DNA of 64,000 nucleotides from Chaetorhynchus papuensis (GCA_013396525.1 VWYX01000662.1:62001-126000); one strand, 5' to 3'; shown: positions 1 through 13,439, numbered from the stretch's first letter. The notes: generated by a model not told the origin, from the letters alone. Numbers and translations: made by a program.

Positions 1-1374
1 AAGAGATCAGGTTGCTGGGCATTTTCAGTACGTAACTGTTTGCAAAGTTGGACCCAGACATACTATAAAAACATAAATTTACTTGTCCTTATGTGAATAT
101 AGTGTCATAGTCTTGCATTGCTGTTTATGAATAAATTGAAGTGAAGTGATTGTTACCTAGTACGTAGAATTTAATCAGCTTGGAGTGACAGACCAGAAAT
201 TGTTGAGGATGTTGCCAAGGATGGAAGGCAATACCCTGAAAAGGTTTAGTGAATTAACTGAAAGGGACATAAGAGGAGGGAGTTGTACAGAGAATCAAGG
301 CCACTCTTCTCGTGAAGGAAGGATTTCCTCAAGGGAACTAAATTTCTCTTAGATAGATGCACCGCAGAGATCTTTCTGCAAATCTAGCTGGAGTGATAGA
401 AGATGTTACCACCCACAGCTCTTCATTACTGTCCCTAAGCCAAATGACACCGGAGGTACAGCTGAGTCTGTAACTGCCTCTCAGTGCTCTAACTTCACTT
501 TACTGCAAAATTGGCCAAGTCAGCTTGAATTGTTGCTGGATGATAGCCCCCTATAATTACTGTAATTCAAGGTAACCCAGATGACTCAGGTAGAAGGGGA
601 CTCAGAAGCGTTTAAGACGACAGCTTTGGCATCTCAACTGTGTGAGCTGTGCTCTCTCATGAGGGGAAGGAAAAAGATGGTCTGCTGACTTTGAGCACCA
701 TGCTCCCTTGCTTAACACTGTTAGTTGATTTGCCTTCATTTCCAAAATGTTTCTGAGCAGGCAAGCCTGAGATTATTCGATCTTTCTCTGGCTTCTCCCT
801 TACTGAAGTTAGCACATACAGGGGGAAATTCTGCATTTATTCCATTCCTGCCTTTCCTGGTCAGTGACGTGTGGAGGCCAAGGGATTGGACTGCTGAACA
901 GAGGCAAGATAAAGAGTAGCAACCCCAAAGTTATACGGGGAAAAAAATGACTTTCTACTTTTGTCACAATTCATTGTGCTAGATATATTTGGAAGGTATG
1001 TATAGCACCAGGACATGTGGAAACAGGACCAGTTTGGGATCATACTTTGATTTTGCCAAAAGATATTTATGCAGAAGTTCTTGTAAGAAATTCTGGTAAA
1101 TGGGATTAGTTGTCTGTAGAGTATACTGGACTACACTGTTGCTGCTGAAAAGGAGGGAAGTATAACTGTCTGGCTTGTTATTTGTATGGGAAGGATGACC
1201 ATTTAATTAGTTCTATTAAGTCAAAGCTGTAATGTGAGCTAATAAGCAAGCAGATTGCTCCAGTGAGGGTTTTTTGATACTGTCCCGTGTGATTCACGTG
1301 ACTTTTCGCTATAAGTGTCTGCTGGTTTCCCTGCTTTGGAGTCTTCCTGATTTCTAACATCTCCTTTGTTACAG
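1..1374 (+). other. PARD3: Intron (3' part), upstream of the PDZ2 exon
   Basis: This is the end of an intron whose donor lies outside the window. It closes with a pyrimidine-rich stretch and ACAG at 1371-1374. I found no exon, repeat family or RNA gene in it. Short open frames are present but show no recognisable protein. Confidence 0.85.
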
Positions 1375-1503
1375 GTAAATGGAGTTGATTTAACAGGCAA
1401 AACTCAAGAAGAAGTTGTGTCCTTGCTGCGAAGTACCAAGATGGGAGGGACCGTTGCCCTTCTGATTTTTCGACAGGAAGAAACATTCCATCCAAGGGAA
1501 CTG
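1375..1503 (+). CDS. PARD3: PARD3 exon: C-terminal half of PDZ2
   Basis: This exon has 129 nt, 43 codons, phase 0 at both ends. It starts VNGVDLTGKTQEEVV and ends ETFHPREL. It carries the later strands and the second helix (QEEVVSLLR) of the second PDZ domain, then its last beta strand (GTVALLIFRQE). PDZ2 of PAR-3 is known to bind phosphoinositides and help hold the complex at the plasma membrane; the first half of the domain lies upstream of the window. The acceptor is ACAG|GTAAAT and the donor CTG|GTGCGT. The exon begins with a donor-like hexamer (see findings). Apart from a few conservative changes (LLIF, EET) the sequence follows mammalian PARD3 closely. Confidence 0.95.
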
Positions 1504-4500
1504 GTGCGTAAAATAGAGAGCAGCTAAGAGATTTAGATGAGTAGGAGCAAATGATTTGATCTTGTCACTTGCTAGTAAACATGCATGGCCTTTTTCCAAG
1601 AAAAAGGAAAAAAAGCTATTTTGCTTTATTTAGAACGTTTTACATGCATGTTTTCTATTTTCTTCAAGATCTGCTATTGGAATTAAGTATGTGTTGATAA
1701 TGTATAAGTGAGAGCTTTATTTTGAGTGAAAATGTTTATTATAGAAGAAGCTATTGCATAGACTTTATTTGGATGCATGCAGACAAGTAGATGATTTAAT
1801 AGCTTTATTAGGACAAATCTATGTTTGAAAGCCTGCCATTTGTCCCACTACCTGCTCACTAATATGTTCTTGAACATACAATATTATGCCAAAATAGGAT
1901 ATGTAAATACCTTTCTATCAAAAAAGTGGAAGATATAAGAAGTAGTAGCCTATTTTGAATATAAATGCAATCTCTGTGGAATGGAAACCCTGCAGTTATT
2001 AATTTAGCAGGGCAATTCAGAAGATGTTTCTAAGGAATTTACATTAAATAGGAATAAAATGATGTTTCCTACTGTACCTGCTCCACTTGCGTAGTGTATA
2101 TTGATATTTCTCTGATAATTATTCAAGATAATTCCTGTTATGAAAAGGTAGACTCTGAATGGTAGCAGTCTTACTTTGTTCTGTTCTCAATTAAACTGCT
2201 GAAGTTATTTATTATTTGTATTATTGTAGCTGTATACAACTCTAAAATAACTTATTTGGCTGCATTATTGTGAGAAGATAGACAAATACAAGTATGATGA
2301 ATTAATACCTTCATTTTTCTATTGGATTTGTGTTATTCTGAATGCAAAAAAAATGAATTTTTGTTTGGCCATTTCAAGATATTAAACATTAGCCTTTTAC
2401 TTTTCAAAACTACCATTAAACATAGGAAGTCAAAGTGGCAGGGAAGGTTGCAAATGAATCAACTTTTACCTTAACACTCTTGGAACATGCCTTCAAGTGC
2501 TGAAGTGAAAGCTGTCATAAAGTGAAGAGAAATAAAAATTTAAAATCCTATTACTCCCTACCTTATCACTGTAACAGTGAAAGCAATCTGTTTATAAGTT
2601 CTTGTGGTATAATTTTCATGGTACTGCTATCTTTCATAGAGGTGAATGAAAATGCTTTCTGAGATTTCTAAATAAACTTAGAAGTAAGAAAATGTCTTAA
2701 TTTTGTGTATATTATTTCTGTGGTAAAATGAGGAAGTTTTAATGCATAATTTGACATGAGATTTTGTTTAAATAGTTGTGAACAAAGATATGGTGTAAGT
2801 AATGCAGGGATTTAATAGCAATACATTATCCAGTTTTAAAATAACATCAAGTCAGCCCCCTTGACGGAGTTCAAGCTCAGCAGCCTCCTTGCTGTGGCTC
2901 AGGCAATACTCTCAACTACTTTGGCAAAGTCCAGCAAAGGGAAGCCAGACCTTGCCATGGCTGTGCCAGGTAGCAGGTGGACTTTGCACTGTGTAAAGGG
3001 ATCAGATCTGAACTGGTGTGTTTTTCTGCAGCTCCAGTTGAACAATGGTAGGGTGAGGATCTGACAGTACATGTGTGTGACGATCCTCTGTTGAATAAGG
3101 GTTTGTTTGTTTGCATTCTGACACGAAGAACTCTTAGGCATGCACTGCTGACTGCTGTCAATGAGCAGGAGCAGAATTGCTGGGGAAGGTGTTGAACTAA
3201 AAGTCATCATAAAGGCTGTTCTTTCTTCTCTGGTAAGAAATAATCCTTAAAAAAGAAATAAAGCAAGTCTATTCAACCAGCTCCTCTCATTGATTTTGCT
3301 GGCTTTTTGAAAAAAACAAAACAAATTAAAAAAACAACCAAACAAACAAAAAAGCCAAAAAAGAAAGAAAAGAAAGAAAATTAATATTGACGTAGGGAGG
3401 GGAATGACCTGAAATGATGTCATTTCATCTTTTTCACATGCAGACGTTCTTTGGCCACTTAGGAACAATTTGTCTTTGCATCCTTCCCATATTTCTGTCT
3501 TATTTTCTTCATGTTTGTGCTTTAAATATTAACTGAATGAGATGTGTCTCAGAAGCCATATGTATAAAATCATGTTATTTGATGTTATCTATCTTATTAA
3601 GGGTAGGCCTTGCTGTTGCTTACTGAGAACACTCAATATTAAAACCATTTTATGTTTGCCAACATTTGTACAGCTAGTAATCCCAATAAAACAGGTGTTT
3701 AGATTTTATGTTTTATGTTTTGGGTTATGGCTTGTTAAATGACTTGTGAAAAAAATTAAACCTCTTTGGGTTTCTTTTTAAGTAAAATGAAGATTATAAA
3801 CTTCAGAAACATTAAGGAGTTTAATGTTGCTGTTATTATCTGGAAGGGGCTTATGAAAATTTATAGTTGTAGCTAAAATTTAGGGGATTGTTAAGATGAG
3901 CCTGTGTAGGTTGGTGTGGGATCTCTGAAGCTTGTGTGGATCGGGTCAGGTATGTGTTTGTGATGATCCAGTGCAGCAGATCATGATAAAAGCGAGTAAA
4001 ATGTGGAAGCAGGGAATAAAATCAAGTTGGCAGAAGTCAACTTTTCTCATTAGTGAGATCTGGAAGATTATTTTTGTCCAGAATACCGGGCATTTTGTTC
4101 CTTCTACAGTTACCTTATGCCAGATAGGTAATATATTAGGACTTGTCCACACTGATGTGAGGTACAGACATATTATCTCTTAAAAACCTTCCCTCCCTGC
4201 CCCCTCTTTTTGCAAAAGGGTTGAGGATTACTCTGGTTAAGTAGAGCTCCTGTAGCACTGTGGTTACCTCACATAACTTGTGAAGCATTTGCTTAGAGCT
4301 GCTACTGACTGTGTGAATCCTCTGAAGGACTGACTTAGGTTATTTAGCTTTTGAACTGTATTCTCAGTATCAGCAGATACTGGCTGGCAGCGTTAGTCTC
4401 CAGTACCCCAAAAATTAATGTGCTCCTTGGTACATGTGGGACCTTTACATGCTCCTGGTAGTTGTCTTCATTATTTTTTTCTTTCTGGTTGTTGGCTTCA

Positions 4501-5381
4501 AGTTGAAGCTTAGTGGATGTTTGTGTTACTGCTTTGCCACTACATTTTTATGCTTTATCATTTGAATGTCCTGCAAAACAGCCTAAAGCAAAAAAGTCCA
4601 GTAAACCTTAGCATTTCATTATGGCCCAGCAGAGTGGAAAGAAATAGCTGGTTAGCCCAAAGTGATCAGCCAGCCAGCACCAAGGTGTCTCCTGAGTTCT
4701 CAAATGGATTTTAATATAAGTGGATGTGGGCTTGGAAGAGCCGTAGTTCCTTTTGTGTGTTTCCAGAACTGGTTGTGGGATGCATTTTCCAATGATGTGT
4801 GTTTGTTTTATGTGCCCCGAGACACAGGTGAGGAATGCAAGGTGCAGGAGGCTCCCATCTCTGGTGAACTGAATGCACCCTCCTGTCCTGGGATAAGCAG
4901 TGCTGCAGTTGTGGCTCATCCAAACATGCTCAAAAGGGGAATCCCTTTCTAAAATGAGAGTGGGTGTTTTAAAAAATAGGTACTCATTTAAAATGTTTGG
5001 AAGGGTTCATCTGGACTGCTGAGGTCATTCTTTGAAAACTTCAAATTCAAAGGGAAAAGCCAGGGGAGAACTTCCCTGAACGAGAACATTCCGCCAGCCA
5101 GAAAATGGTGCAAGAAGTCGAGGTTCTTCCTTGGCCAGACAGTCACCACCCTCATAGCCAGGTAGTGTCAGGTGCATGTACCATAAGGTCACTGGAGTTA
5201 TTTCTGATCACTTCTCATGTAGTGGTTGTTTAGACAAATTTCAGTCAGGGGTGTGACGAACACCCTTCATTTTTTGTTACCACTTCATGTCAGAACTAGA
5301 GCTCTTTGTTTATCCCCTTGCTGTTAGATAGTATATGTCATATGTAGTTGTGTTCTTATTTATTTTTTTTACTTCCTTTAG
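1504..5381 (+). other. PARD3: Intron, 3.9 kb
   Basis: AT-rich intron with donor GTGCGT and acceptor CCTTTAG. It contains an A-rich low-complexity tract near 3310-3380. A moderately GC-richer patch near 4800-4930 resembles no repeat family I can name. No further exon was seen. Confidence 0.85.
3310..3380. repeat. A-rich low-complexity tract
   Basis: A run of A with interspersed C and G, including CAAA/CCAAA and GAAA units, with no longer period. It could be a decayed poly-A tail or a simple repeat; no retrocopy body is recognisable beside it. Confidence 0.7.
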
Positions 5382-5420
5382 AGTGCAGAACAAAGCCAGT
5401 CACAAATTCCAAAGGAAACG
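5382..5420 (+). CDS. PARD3: PARD3 microexon between PDZ2 and PDZ3
   Basis: A 39-nt exon of 13 codons, phase 0 on both sides, encoding SAEQSQSQIPKET. In mammals the same place reads close to NAEPSQMQIPKET, so the second half is conserved and the first half is not. It lies in the flexible linker joining PDZ2 to PDZ3. The borders are CCTTTAG|AGTGCAG and AAACG|GTAAGAG. Since it is short and symmetric it can be skipped without changing frame, and I recall mammalian isoforms that lack it. It is too short to stand out as an open frame and was found from family sequence and splice signals. Confidence 0.93.
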
Positions 5421-8400
5421 GTAAGAGCTTTGTCTTTTCCATACTGGAAGACTCCCAAATGTTTTTAAATTGATGTGGCACTTCTCCATCAAAGTTTTAC
5501 AGATCCTTCTTTCACCTTATATACTGTAGATGGCTCTCTGTAGCTTTACATTTTAAATGTGTTTTTTAATGTAATTTCAAATACTGTTTGAAAATTATAT
5601 AAAATTCTCTTATTATGTATGTTCAAGTGCTATTTGAAATTACATCTTTTATGTACAGCCAAAGGCCTAAAGTTAGATGATAAGAGTAAACTTTAGCTTG
5701 GGTTACATATTGAAGCTAATTGTTTAAATCATGGTTATATGACGGAAATCTGAGATACAAACACAGAATTTAGGCAACTAGGATTTAAGTCTTAATTGTA
5801 TCCTCATAGCAAACCATTGGTAGTTATTTTTAAGAAACTAGATGGAAGTAGTATAAAGTTTAACCTTTTGAGGGCTGCAACAGGTCTGTATATGATGTGC
5901 CAGTGAGGCTCTAGATTGAGGTTGTGTACTGTTAATATACTTCACTTTAGTCAGTGGGATATGATCAGTCCAATATACAATATACTAATACATCTAAAAA
6001 GTTTTTCTAAAATAAAAGGTGTATTTTATGAAATGCCAACAGAGAATATAACAATAATATAGTACCTTAAAGATATACTGTATCTTAGTTAAAAACGTAT
6101 TTCAAGAAGCTCCATTCAGTTAGGTACCCATTTAAAAATGAAATAATAAATTATATTATGGAGAAATTGAGAAGGTTCTTATTGGGATTTGAAATAAGTT
6201 AGGCTGCTGAAAAACAGAAAGAGCTTGTCTAGATAATACAGAATGTCTTACCAGCAATGGCAAGATGGTGTCTGAAGTAAAAAGAAAGTCAGGACTAGGT
6301 GATGATATGTAAGAGCCATCTCAGAGAGCTAACCAAGGGTATGTTGGTTGATACTATTAATTTTTCAGGCCAATGGAATGTAAGTGTAAAAATGGAAATT
6401 TGGGTTGAATGTTAGCAGTATTCACTTCTATCCTTCCAGCTTTTAGTGTCCTTCTATTGAAAGTCATCTCCTTAAGGGCTCTGCAGAAGTGTGGGTGTAT
6501 CATTGTTTCAGACATGCCTTGCAGTATCTCTTCAGTGCATCTCACTAGAGTTTGTATGTTTTTATCTTGAGAGTTTCTTACCACGTACTGCTGATACGTA
6601 AGGAGATCAAAGATCAAAGCCCAGGATAGTATTTCTACCTGTAACCAAATACCATTGAGAATAATTTGTGGGTGCAGCCTTATAAAAGTGTCCTGGTTTT
6701 GGGAGTTGAAATTCCACCCCAAAAGCTCATTAAGATAAGGCAGATTGCCTATAAGGTGTTTATAGAAATCAGTTGCTCATCTGTTGCAAAGTTAATGTTC
6801 TGTAGCAAATTCCATAGTGAAAACCATGCCATTCTTGGCACAAATACCCAGACTTCATCTAAGGAAAGATCAAAATAAAATAGGTATCTCCCATTTGTTC
6901 TCTTTAGATGTGGGGTAAAAAATGCTTGTTAATCAGCAGATTATGCAGGAGGGACAGGGAGTGTATGAGTAGCTAGGGATTTCTGAAAAAAAACCAAACC
7001 AGCTAGAAAGCCCTAGCAAGCCTTGAAAATATAGAAGGAAATTGGAAAACATATGAATACTGAGTAACATATGGTTACTGAGGGAATGAAGCTAGAAACC
7101 TGATCAATTTAAAAAAAAAAAAAAATTGCCTAATGTCTCGGGTTTTTCATTCATTATGCGTTGGGACTTTTTGTTATTTATTTGAAAGCTCAGAACAACA
7201 GTGATTGATAGTAGGAACACTAGGTCTCTTTATCTTTGCCAACTCCAGTATGTGAATTAAAAAATGGACTAAATGTGAAAGGTGTCAGTGGGTATTTATA
7301 ATGCACAATGCTTTTGCACTTATCTTCCTTGTTCCAATCTACTTAGCTCTGGATAAGTGTGATACTCCAGTTTTACAGAACTAATTTTCCTGAGCTGCAC
7401 ATTAATAGTGCAGTCACACATTCTTTATTATTGTTTTTGAAAGTATTTTTCATTGCTTTCCTTTATTCTCCTTGGTTCTGCCTCAATACCTGCTTATTTC
7501 TCCTCTGCCTACTTTTCAGGTCTTTGAGATTTCTAATCTCGCAATTTCTATTTCTGTGCCTGCTCTGATCTTTGTGCTGTTAGTTGTGAGGTTTTAGTCT
7601 TCAAGTGTCAAGGACTTGATAGTAGAAAGCAAAGCAAAAAAAAACAACCCAACAAAAGAACATGATGAAGGCAGTGAAGCTACAGAAATGAGAGAGGTGG
7701 AATGCAAGTCTGTTTTTCATTTAAAGGCAAATGGTTTTAGGGGTTTTTTATGTTGTTGTTGTTATGTCTTTGTAGAGAAATAGAAGAAAAATGCACCTTT
7801 GAAATTAAAAAAAAAAAGAAATGAAAAAAACCTCCCTTGAAAGTAGAAGGCCTGAAATAAAATCACAAATTATCAAGCCTAACTTATCAACACATTCTTT
7901 ACTCAGGGGTTACCTTCATGTAACTGTTACTTTGAAATGGTTTACACTAACATTGTGACACTTGGGTGTTGTAGTTACTCCTCATAGAGGTAATAAAACC
8001 TTGAACGTAATTTTTTTCCTAATTTGTGGCCTGGAATCATTGACAGAATTATTCCTTACAACCCATATAAAAGCATATTAATTCAGTTTTGTTATACACC
8101 ATCACAGACTAAAGATTTTCAATCTTAAACTTCCATATGAGAAGATTTTGTCATTTGATAGGCTCACACAATTTAAGCTTTGCACTCCAGTTTTATGTAA
8201 GAAATGCAAATTGCTGATGCAGCTTCAGCTTCTATCCAGTAACTGTGCCCTGGTGAAAACAAGACTGGTGTTTTTACCTTCTGCTTTGCTTATGAACAGA
8301 GCTGGTGCTCTGTTTCCTCCTGAAGCAAAGAAATCTCCTGTATCTTGGTTGAAAGGTTGTTTCACCCAGCCATGAGTTTGTGCCATTTGTATAGCTGATG

Positions 8401-11400
8401 ACAGCATGGAACAGAGGCACCTATTTCTAAACAGGGAATTTGGCATGTAGGAGATTGACCATAATATGAAAACTAGTAATTTATCATTATTACATTTCTG
8501 TTTCTAAGCATAATTACCTTAATCCTATTACAGTGCATTGAAATGAACTGTTAATTATGCCATGTAAAACATCTGCCAATTAATTTTTCCTCATACTCTT
8601 TGAAAGTTGCTAGTGTTTCAGTAATATTTTGCTTGTACAATTGTCATTCACTGTTTGTTTTCTGAATTCAGAACCAGCAAGTTAACTTTCATGCAAGCAT
8701 AATGCTAGAAAAATAATAATTATCATATGAGTAAGTACTTTCTAAGGAGTGTTGTCTATTGATAAGAAGAGATTTAAAGTTAGAATTCAGGATTTCATTT
8801 CATGATTGTTGCACTCAGCAGCATGGAAAAGCTTCAGTTTTCTGTTCTCATTTGTTTTTCTGTCAAATTGCTGTAAGTGAGCAGAATGTTATGAATTTAA
8901 GTGAGTGCAGGATTTGTAACAGTGACATAACAAGAGTGGTTGGTGTGTTGGAACAATATATAAATGTTTAGCAGCACTGATAGAAATTGCAAATGGAATT
9001 GCTTTTTATTTTCTTCTGAACTCAAATGTTTGATACTCCTATTATTATCTAAATATAATTTTGATCACTGTGTTTTTTCAGATGCAATTGCTGTTCTTGC
9101 CATATTCTTCTGTGTGTGATTCTGAGTAAATTAGCAGCTACCCTTTTTATGCAAGAGTTCATTGCCGATAGGAAAGGGGTGATACTGGTCAGAGGCATTT
9201 TGTAAGAACTTATGCATAGTTATTTTTGTATACTTTTTGTACGTAACTTTTCATATTGTGAATGTGAGAGGCAATACTAGCAAATGCCTAGAAACATGTA
9301 ATTTGTATTAATTAATGGATAGAAAATTCTTGTGGAGAAAAGCACAGTCAGTGTTGAGTTTTAAGAGGATGGTATTCTGAGTGCATGGGTGTTTGTCTTT
9401 TGCTCAAAAGTTTGTATTACTTCAAGATACCTAGTCACTGGGGATGCATCCATAGATATTTTTTAAAAGCTGTAATAAGTTCCCACCATTTCCTGTTTAG
9501 CACTTATACAGAACTTCAGCTTGGTGATCCAAGTGCCTAAACATTGAGCCAAGATCATAGATGGACTAATGTCAGACTATACCACCAGCAGTGCTGCTTT
9601 CAGTAGGTACAGAATGATTTTATGGAAAGAGGATATGTCTGACTGATGATTAAGCTGATGTTGTTATTTCCTCCATGTGCTTAGGAATACTGCAGATGTA
9701 TTTTTGTACATTTTTTTTTTCTAATGGTGTGAGGCACAAGGGTGATTGCAATGTTTTAAAAACATTTTTAGTGCTATTTTGAGTGGTTTCAGCTAATATT
9801 TTTAATAAAGTTGTGACATAAGAAACAGACTGATGTCCATATGAAAGAAACAGGTAGTGAATGTGTGATTTCTGCAAGGTACTGTTGTCATTTCAGTCTT
9901 TTACCATAGCAGATACTCTAGTATCGAATAGCATGTTCTGGCACATTAATGACTGGAGATAAGACATTAATTCCTAGTGAATAATTAATACAACAGTTAA
10001 GTGACTGTGTTCATGAATGCTTTTTGACCAGTCTGAATTTCCTGTAATGTTCAGTGATAAGCCACATAAACTTCTGCATAATGTGGTGCTTGGAACTGAC
10101 CCTCAGGCTCAGTGTTGACTGTTCCAGGCTGGTGATTTACCTGGGATGTGGTGTGACACATTTAAACTGGCTTTGTGCAGCACCACAGGGCAGCTTTGGC
10201 CACTTCCTCAACACGGGAATTGGTAACACTTGCTGAGCAATTCCCAGTTTTATGGAAGATAACATACATGTCCCTCCACCGTGACAGGGTTGTGTTAGTG
10301 CCACCACTGCAGAGTCATCCAGAAGCCACGCCTGTGTGTACAAAATTGTAGATTTGGTGTAAACCTTGCTTTACTGCATCACTGCCTTTAGACTCATGGT
10401 GTTGATTCTCCCTTGATATTAAATGCAGGGAAGGTAGTGAGATGAAATGGTTTGCTGTGGTTGCCTGAAATTCAGCAGCAGAAGTCAGAGCGAGACACAG
10501 ATCAGTCTGAGTGCCGCATACTGGCATTGCTTCATGGGGAATCTGCTTCTTGCCATGGATTTCTACAGAGGCATTAATTCTCTTTCAGCTTGTTTTTCCT
10601 GTCTGTCTTTTTCAGACACTACCTCTTTCTTTGGTCTTTCAGGTCTTGTAAATCCTATAGGCCAGTGAGAGAAGTATAAGGATTTTTAGGGAGCTCTGTC
10701 ATTAGTGTGTTGGGCATTGAAGTTTTTCTTGAAGAAGGGATAGTGCAGAGAGCTGTAGCTTTATGGGCTTCTTTGGCAGAGCAGACACCTGCTGTGTACC
10801 TAATCCCTTGGTTTTCACTTCTCTAGGATAAGCAAAGTGTAAAGAAACGGGGTTAGCATTACAATCACATGTTTTTGTTTCAGGATATGCAGTAGGAACA
10901 CAATTTGAGTAGGAGCAACAGTTTTGAACAGAGTATGTTGGCCTGAATAAAGTACAGTCATTATGGTACCTGCAACAGACTAGTCCTTGTGAGAAGTTCT
11001 GAGATTAAGAACCAACAGAACGTAATTTTAACGGTTTGATCAATTTTTTGAAATGTAGAATCTCATCTGCTTAAACCAGTTTCTGTGACAGCCCAGATCA
11101 GAGTGTTGGCATTAGGGAGAGTAGCGTTAGTACAGACAAGCAATGGATTTCTTATAGAGAGAAATAAGAAACATATGGATGTACTTAAACATGGGCTTTT
11201 GCAGAGCTTTGATTTCCACACTAAATGAAACTCACATGCTAGAATTTTAGTGCTTTGGAAAAGCATTTAATTTTTTCCTAAATCATATCTTAATCCTTCA
11301 AAACCTTTAAACTGAAGATATTTCTGAATGTGGAACATCTTTTTTGATATTAAATTAAATCCTTAAAATGGGCACAACAGGAAATGCAAAGGGGCTGTTT

Positions 11401-12535
11401 TACAGTACTTTCATGAGCTAGCTTTTCTGCCTATAAATACTTACCAAAGTTAATCTATATATAATACACAAAAAACTTTTCCTTGATGGGATTAAGATTA
11501 AAGCAGACCACATTTCCCATAAAATCTCAGAATTCAGATCTACTTTTTGATATTTAGCAGCTGTTGTTTGATTTCAATGAATGCAATCTTTGCCAGATGT
11601 GACATATTAACTTTGCTAATATGAATAATGAGTCCCTGTATACGTGCAAATAAGATTCATTAGTGTTTACCTAACATATGACAAATATTAAAATTCTTAA
11701 TCTAGGAAGAGCTGGAAAAAGAAAGCAAGCGTAAGAATTCTGGTTGTTTAGTTGGCTTAAGCCCTGTATCATTTTATAAGCAGGTAAGTAGACACTTTAG
11801 GGCCTCAAAACCTACAATGCAACACAACCGTTTGATTTAAAAAAAAAGGTAAAAGGCCTTGTATTTCAGCAGAAAACTAGGTTGGAGTGTGCATGCCACT
11901 ATTGGATCAGCATTCTGGCTTTTCTCTGCTGGAGGTCCAGTTTAAAGTCTGATTGAGTTGCTCTAGTTATAGTTATCTTTGATGCCTACCTGTGGTAGGA
12001 TGCACCAGCTCTCAGTTATTCCTCCCAAGGAGGGGCCTCAACTGACTGAGTGTGTGAGGTGTGTTTCAGGCCACCTACATTGCTGTTTTCAGTACCTCCA
12101 GCAGTAATACATTACATCTTTATAAGTACTAAACATTGCCCCCACACAAAACAGTTGTTGACCAAAGAAACTGTTCTGTTTCCTTTGGTTCTACTTTTGT
12201 ATACGCAATGGCACAGGCTGAGAGTGAGTTTGTGTACCTCAGTTTAGAGGGTGGCCTGATAGGACAGCAGTGTCACCCACCTAACCTGGGGGACAAAACA
12301 GTTTGAGTCATCTCTGATGTTAAGAATGTCTTTGCACAACAGCTAAGTGAAATCTCCTCTCTCGCGTATATCCTGCCTCATTCAATTTTCTTACAATAAC
12401 AGAGACAAATTTTATTGGTTTCCCAATCTGTGGGAATCTTGTGATTTCTTAGTATTATGGATACCTTATGAGGAAGAATTAAATAATGGATGCTGTATTA
12501 AAATCTTCTAAAGACTGCAAATATCTTGGAAAAGG

Positions 12536-12571
12536 CTGTCATATTAGGTTGGACTGTCATGTTAGGTTGGA
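12536..12571. repeat. Two-copy tandem repeat, 18-bp unit
   Basis: CTGTCATATTAGGTTGGA is followed directly by the same unit with one change (A to G at unit position 8). This is a local duplication with no known function. Confidence 0.85.
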
Positions 12572-13439
12572 ATTCCCCATTATTGGAGCCCAATTACTAA
12601 ACCTGTGATTTTGCGATTTTTTTTTTACAGCCAACACTTCCTAGAGACCTCTTACATCCACCAAACTCATCTTTTGAGAATTTCAGATTTTCCGTCTGGA
12701 TAAATTGTAAAGAGAGAAGACACATTTGAGAGGCAAAAGGTTGATAGATTAACAAAATAGTAGTTAAACAGAGGCTAACAGGGCTGTAATGTTAGAAGGC
12801 TGGACAAAACAGAACTTGAAGCAGGTGAATTGAGTGGTCAGTAGGGTCATTCAAGTCATTAGGTAGCTGTGCTATAGTTAATTAATCATGTGAATGCCAT
12901 CACTGTGGTATCTGTATATATATATACACATAAAAGGGTGTGTTGTACGTGTACATGCGTGTCCTTATACGTGGGCATACAAGAGCTCTGTAAAAGTTTT
13001 CATGTACGTGTGTTCATAACTGTAACTTGGAAATACAGGTTACCCTTCAAGAGTGGAGACTCAGAGCTTTATGGATTGCTCTGTGAAAGGGAACAGGAGC
13101 ACATTTCTGAGTACACAGTCACAGAGTAATGTGCAGACAAGTTTCAGTGGCTGAATAACCCCTCAGCAGGCAGCAGGTCTAAGCTTGCAAGAGAATGAAC
13201 TTCACTGGAGAGAATGCTGCCCGATTTGTAGCTGCAGCTACAGTTTTTTCACTGAGGAAACCTGTCCTAACTTGACTGAAAATTGCTTCCCCCGTTAGGT
13301 GGGAGGAGGGTTTTCCTTGCTGTTCAGTTTCTGTTTTCCCCCATCCCGTGCTGTTTGCTCACCAGCTGAGCCCTGATGAGGTCCTGCAAAGGGAAGAAGT
13401 CCCGAGCAGTAGCGTGTAAAACATGAACCGCCAGCTGGT

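Noticed and set aside
11706..11730. A 25-nt version of the candidate exon ending at AGC|GTAAGA
   Set aside because: Its length would shift the frame and the exon side of the donor is poor. The downstream CAG|GTAAGTAG is better and keeps frame.
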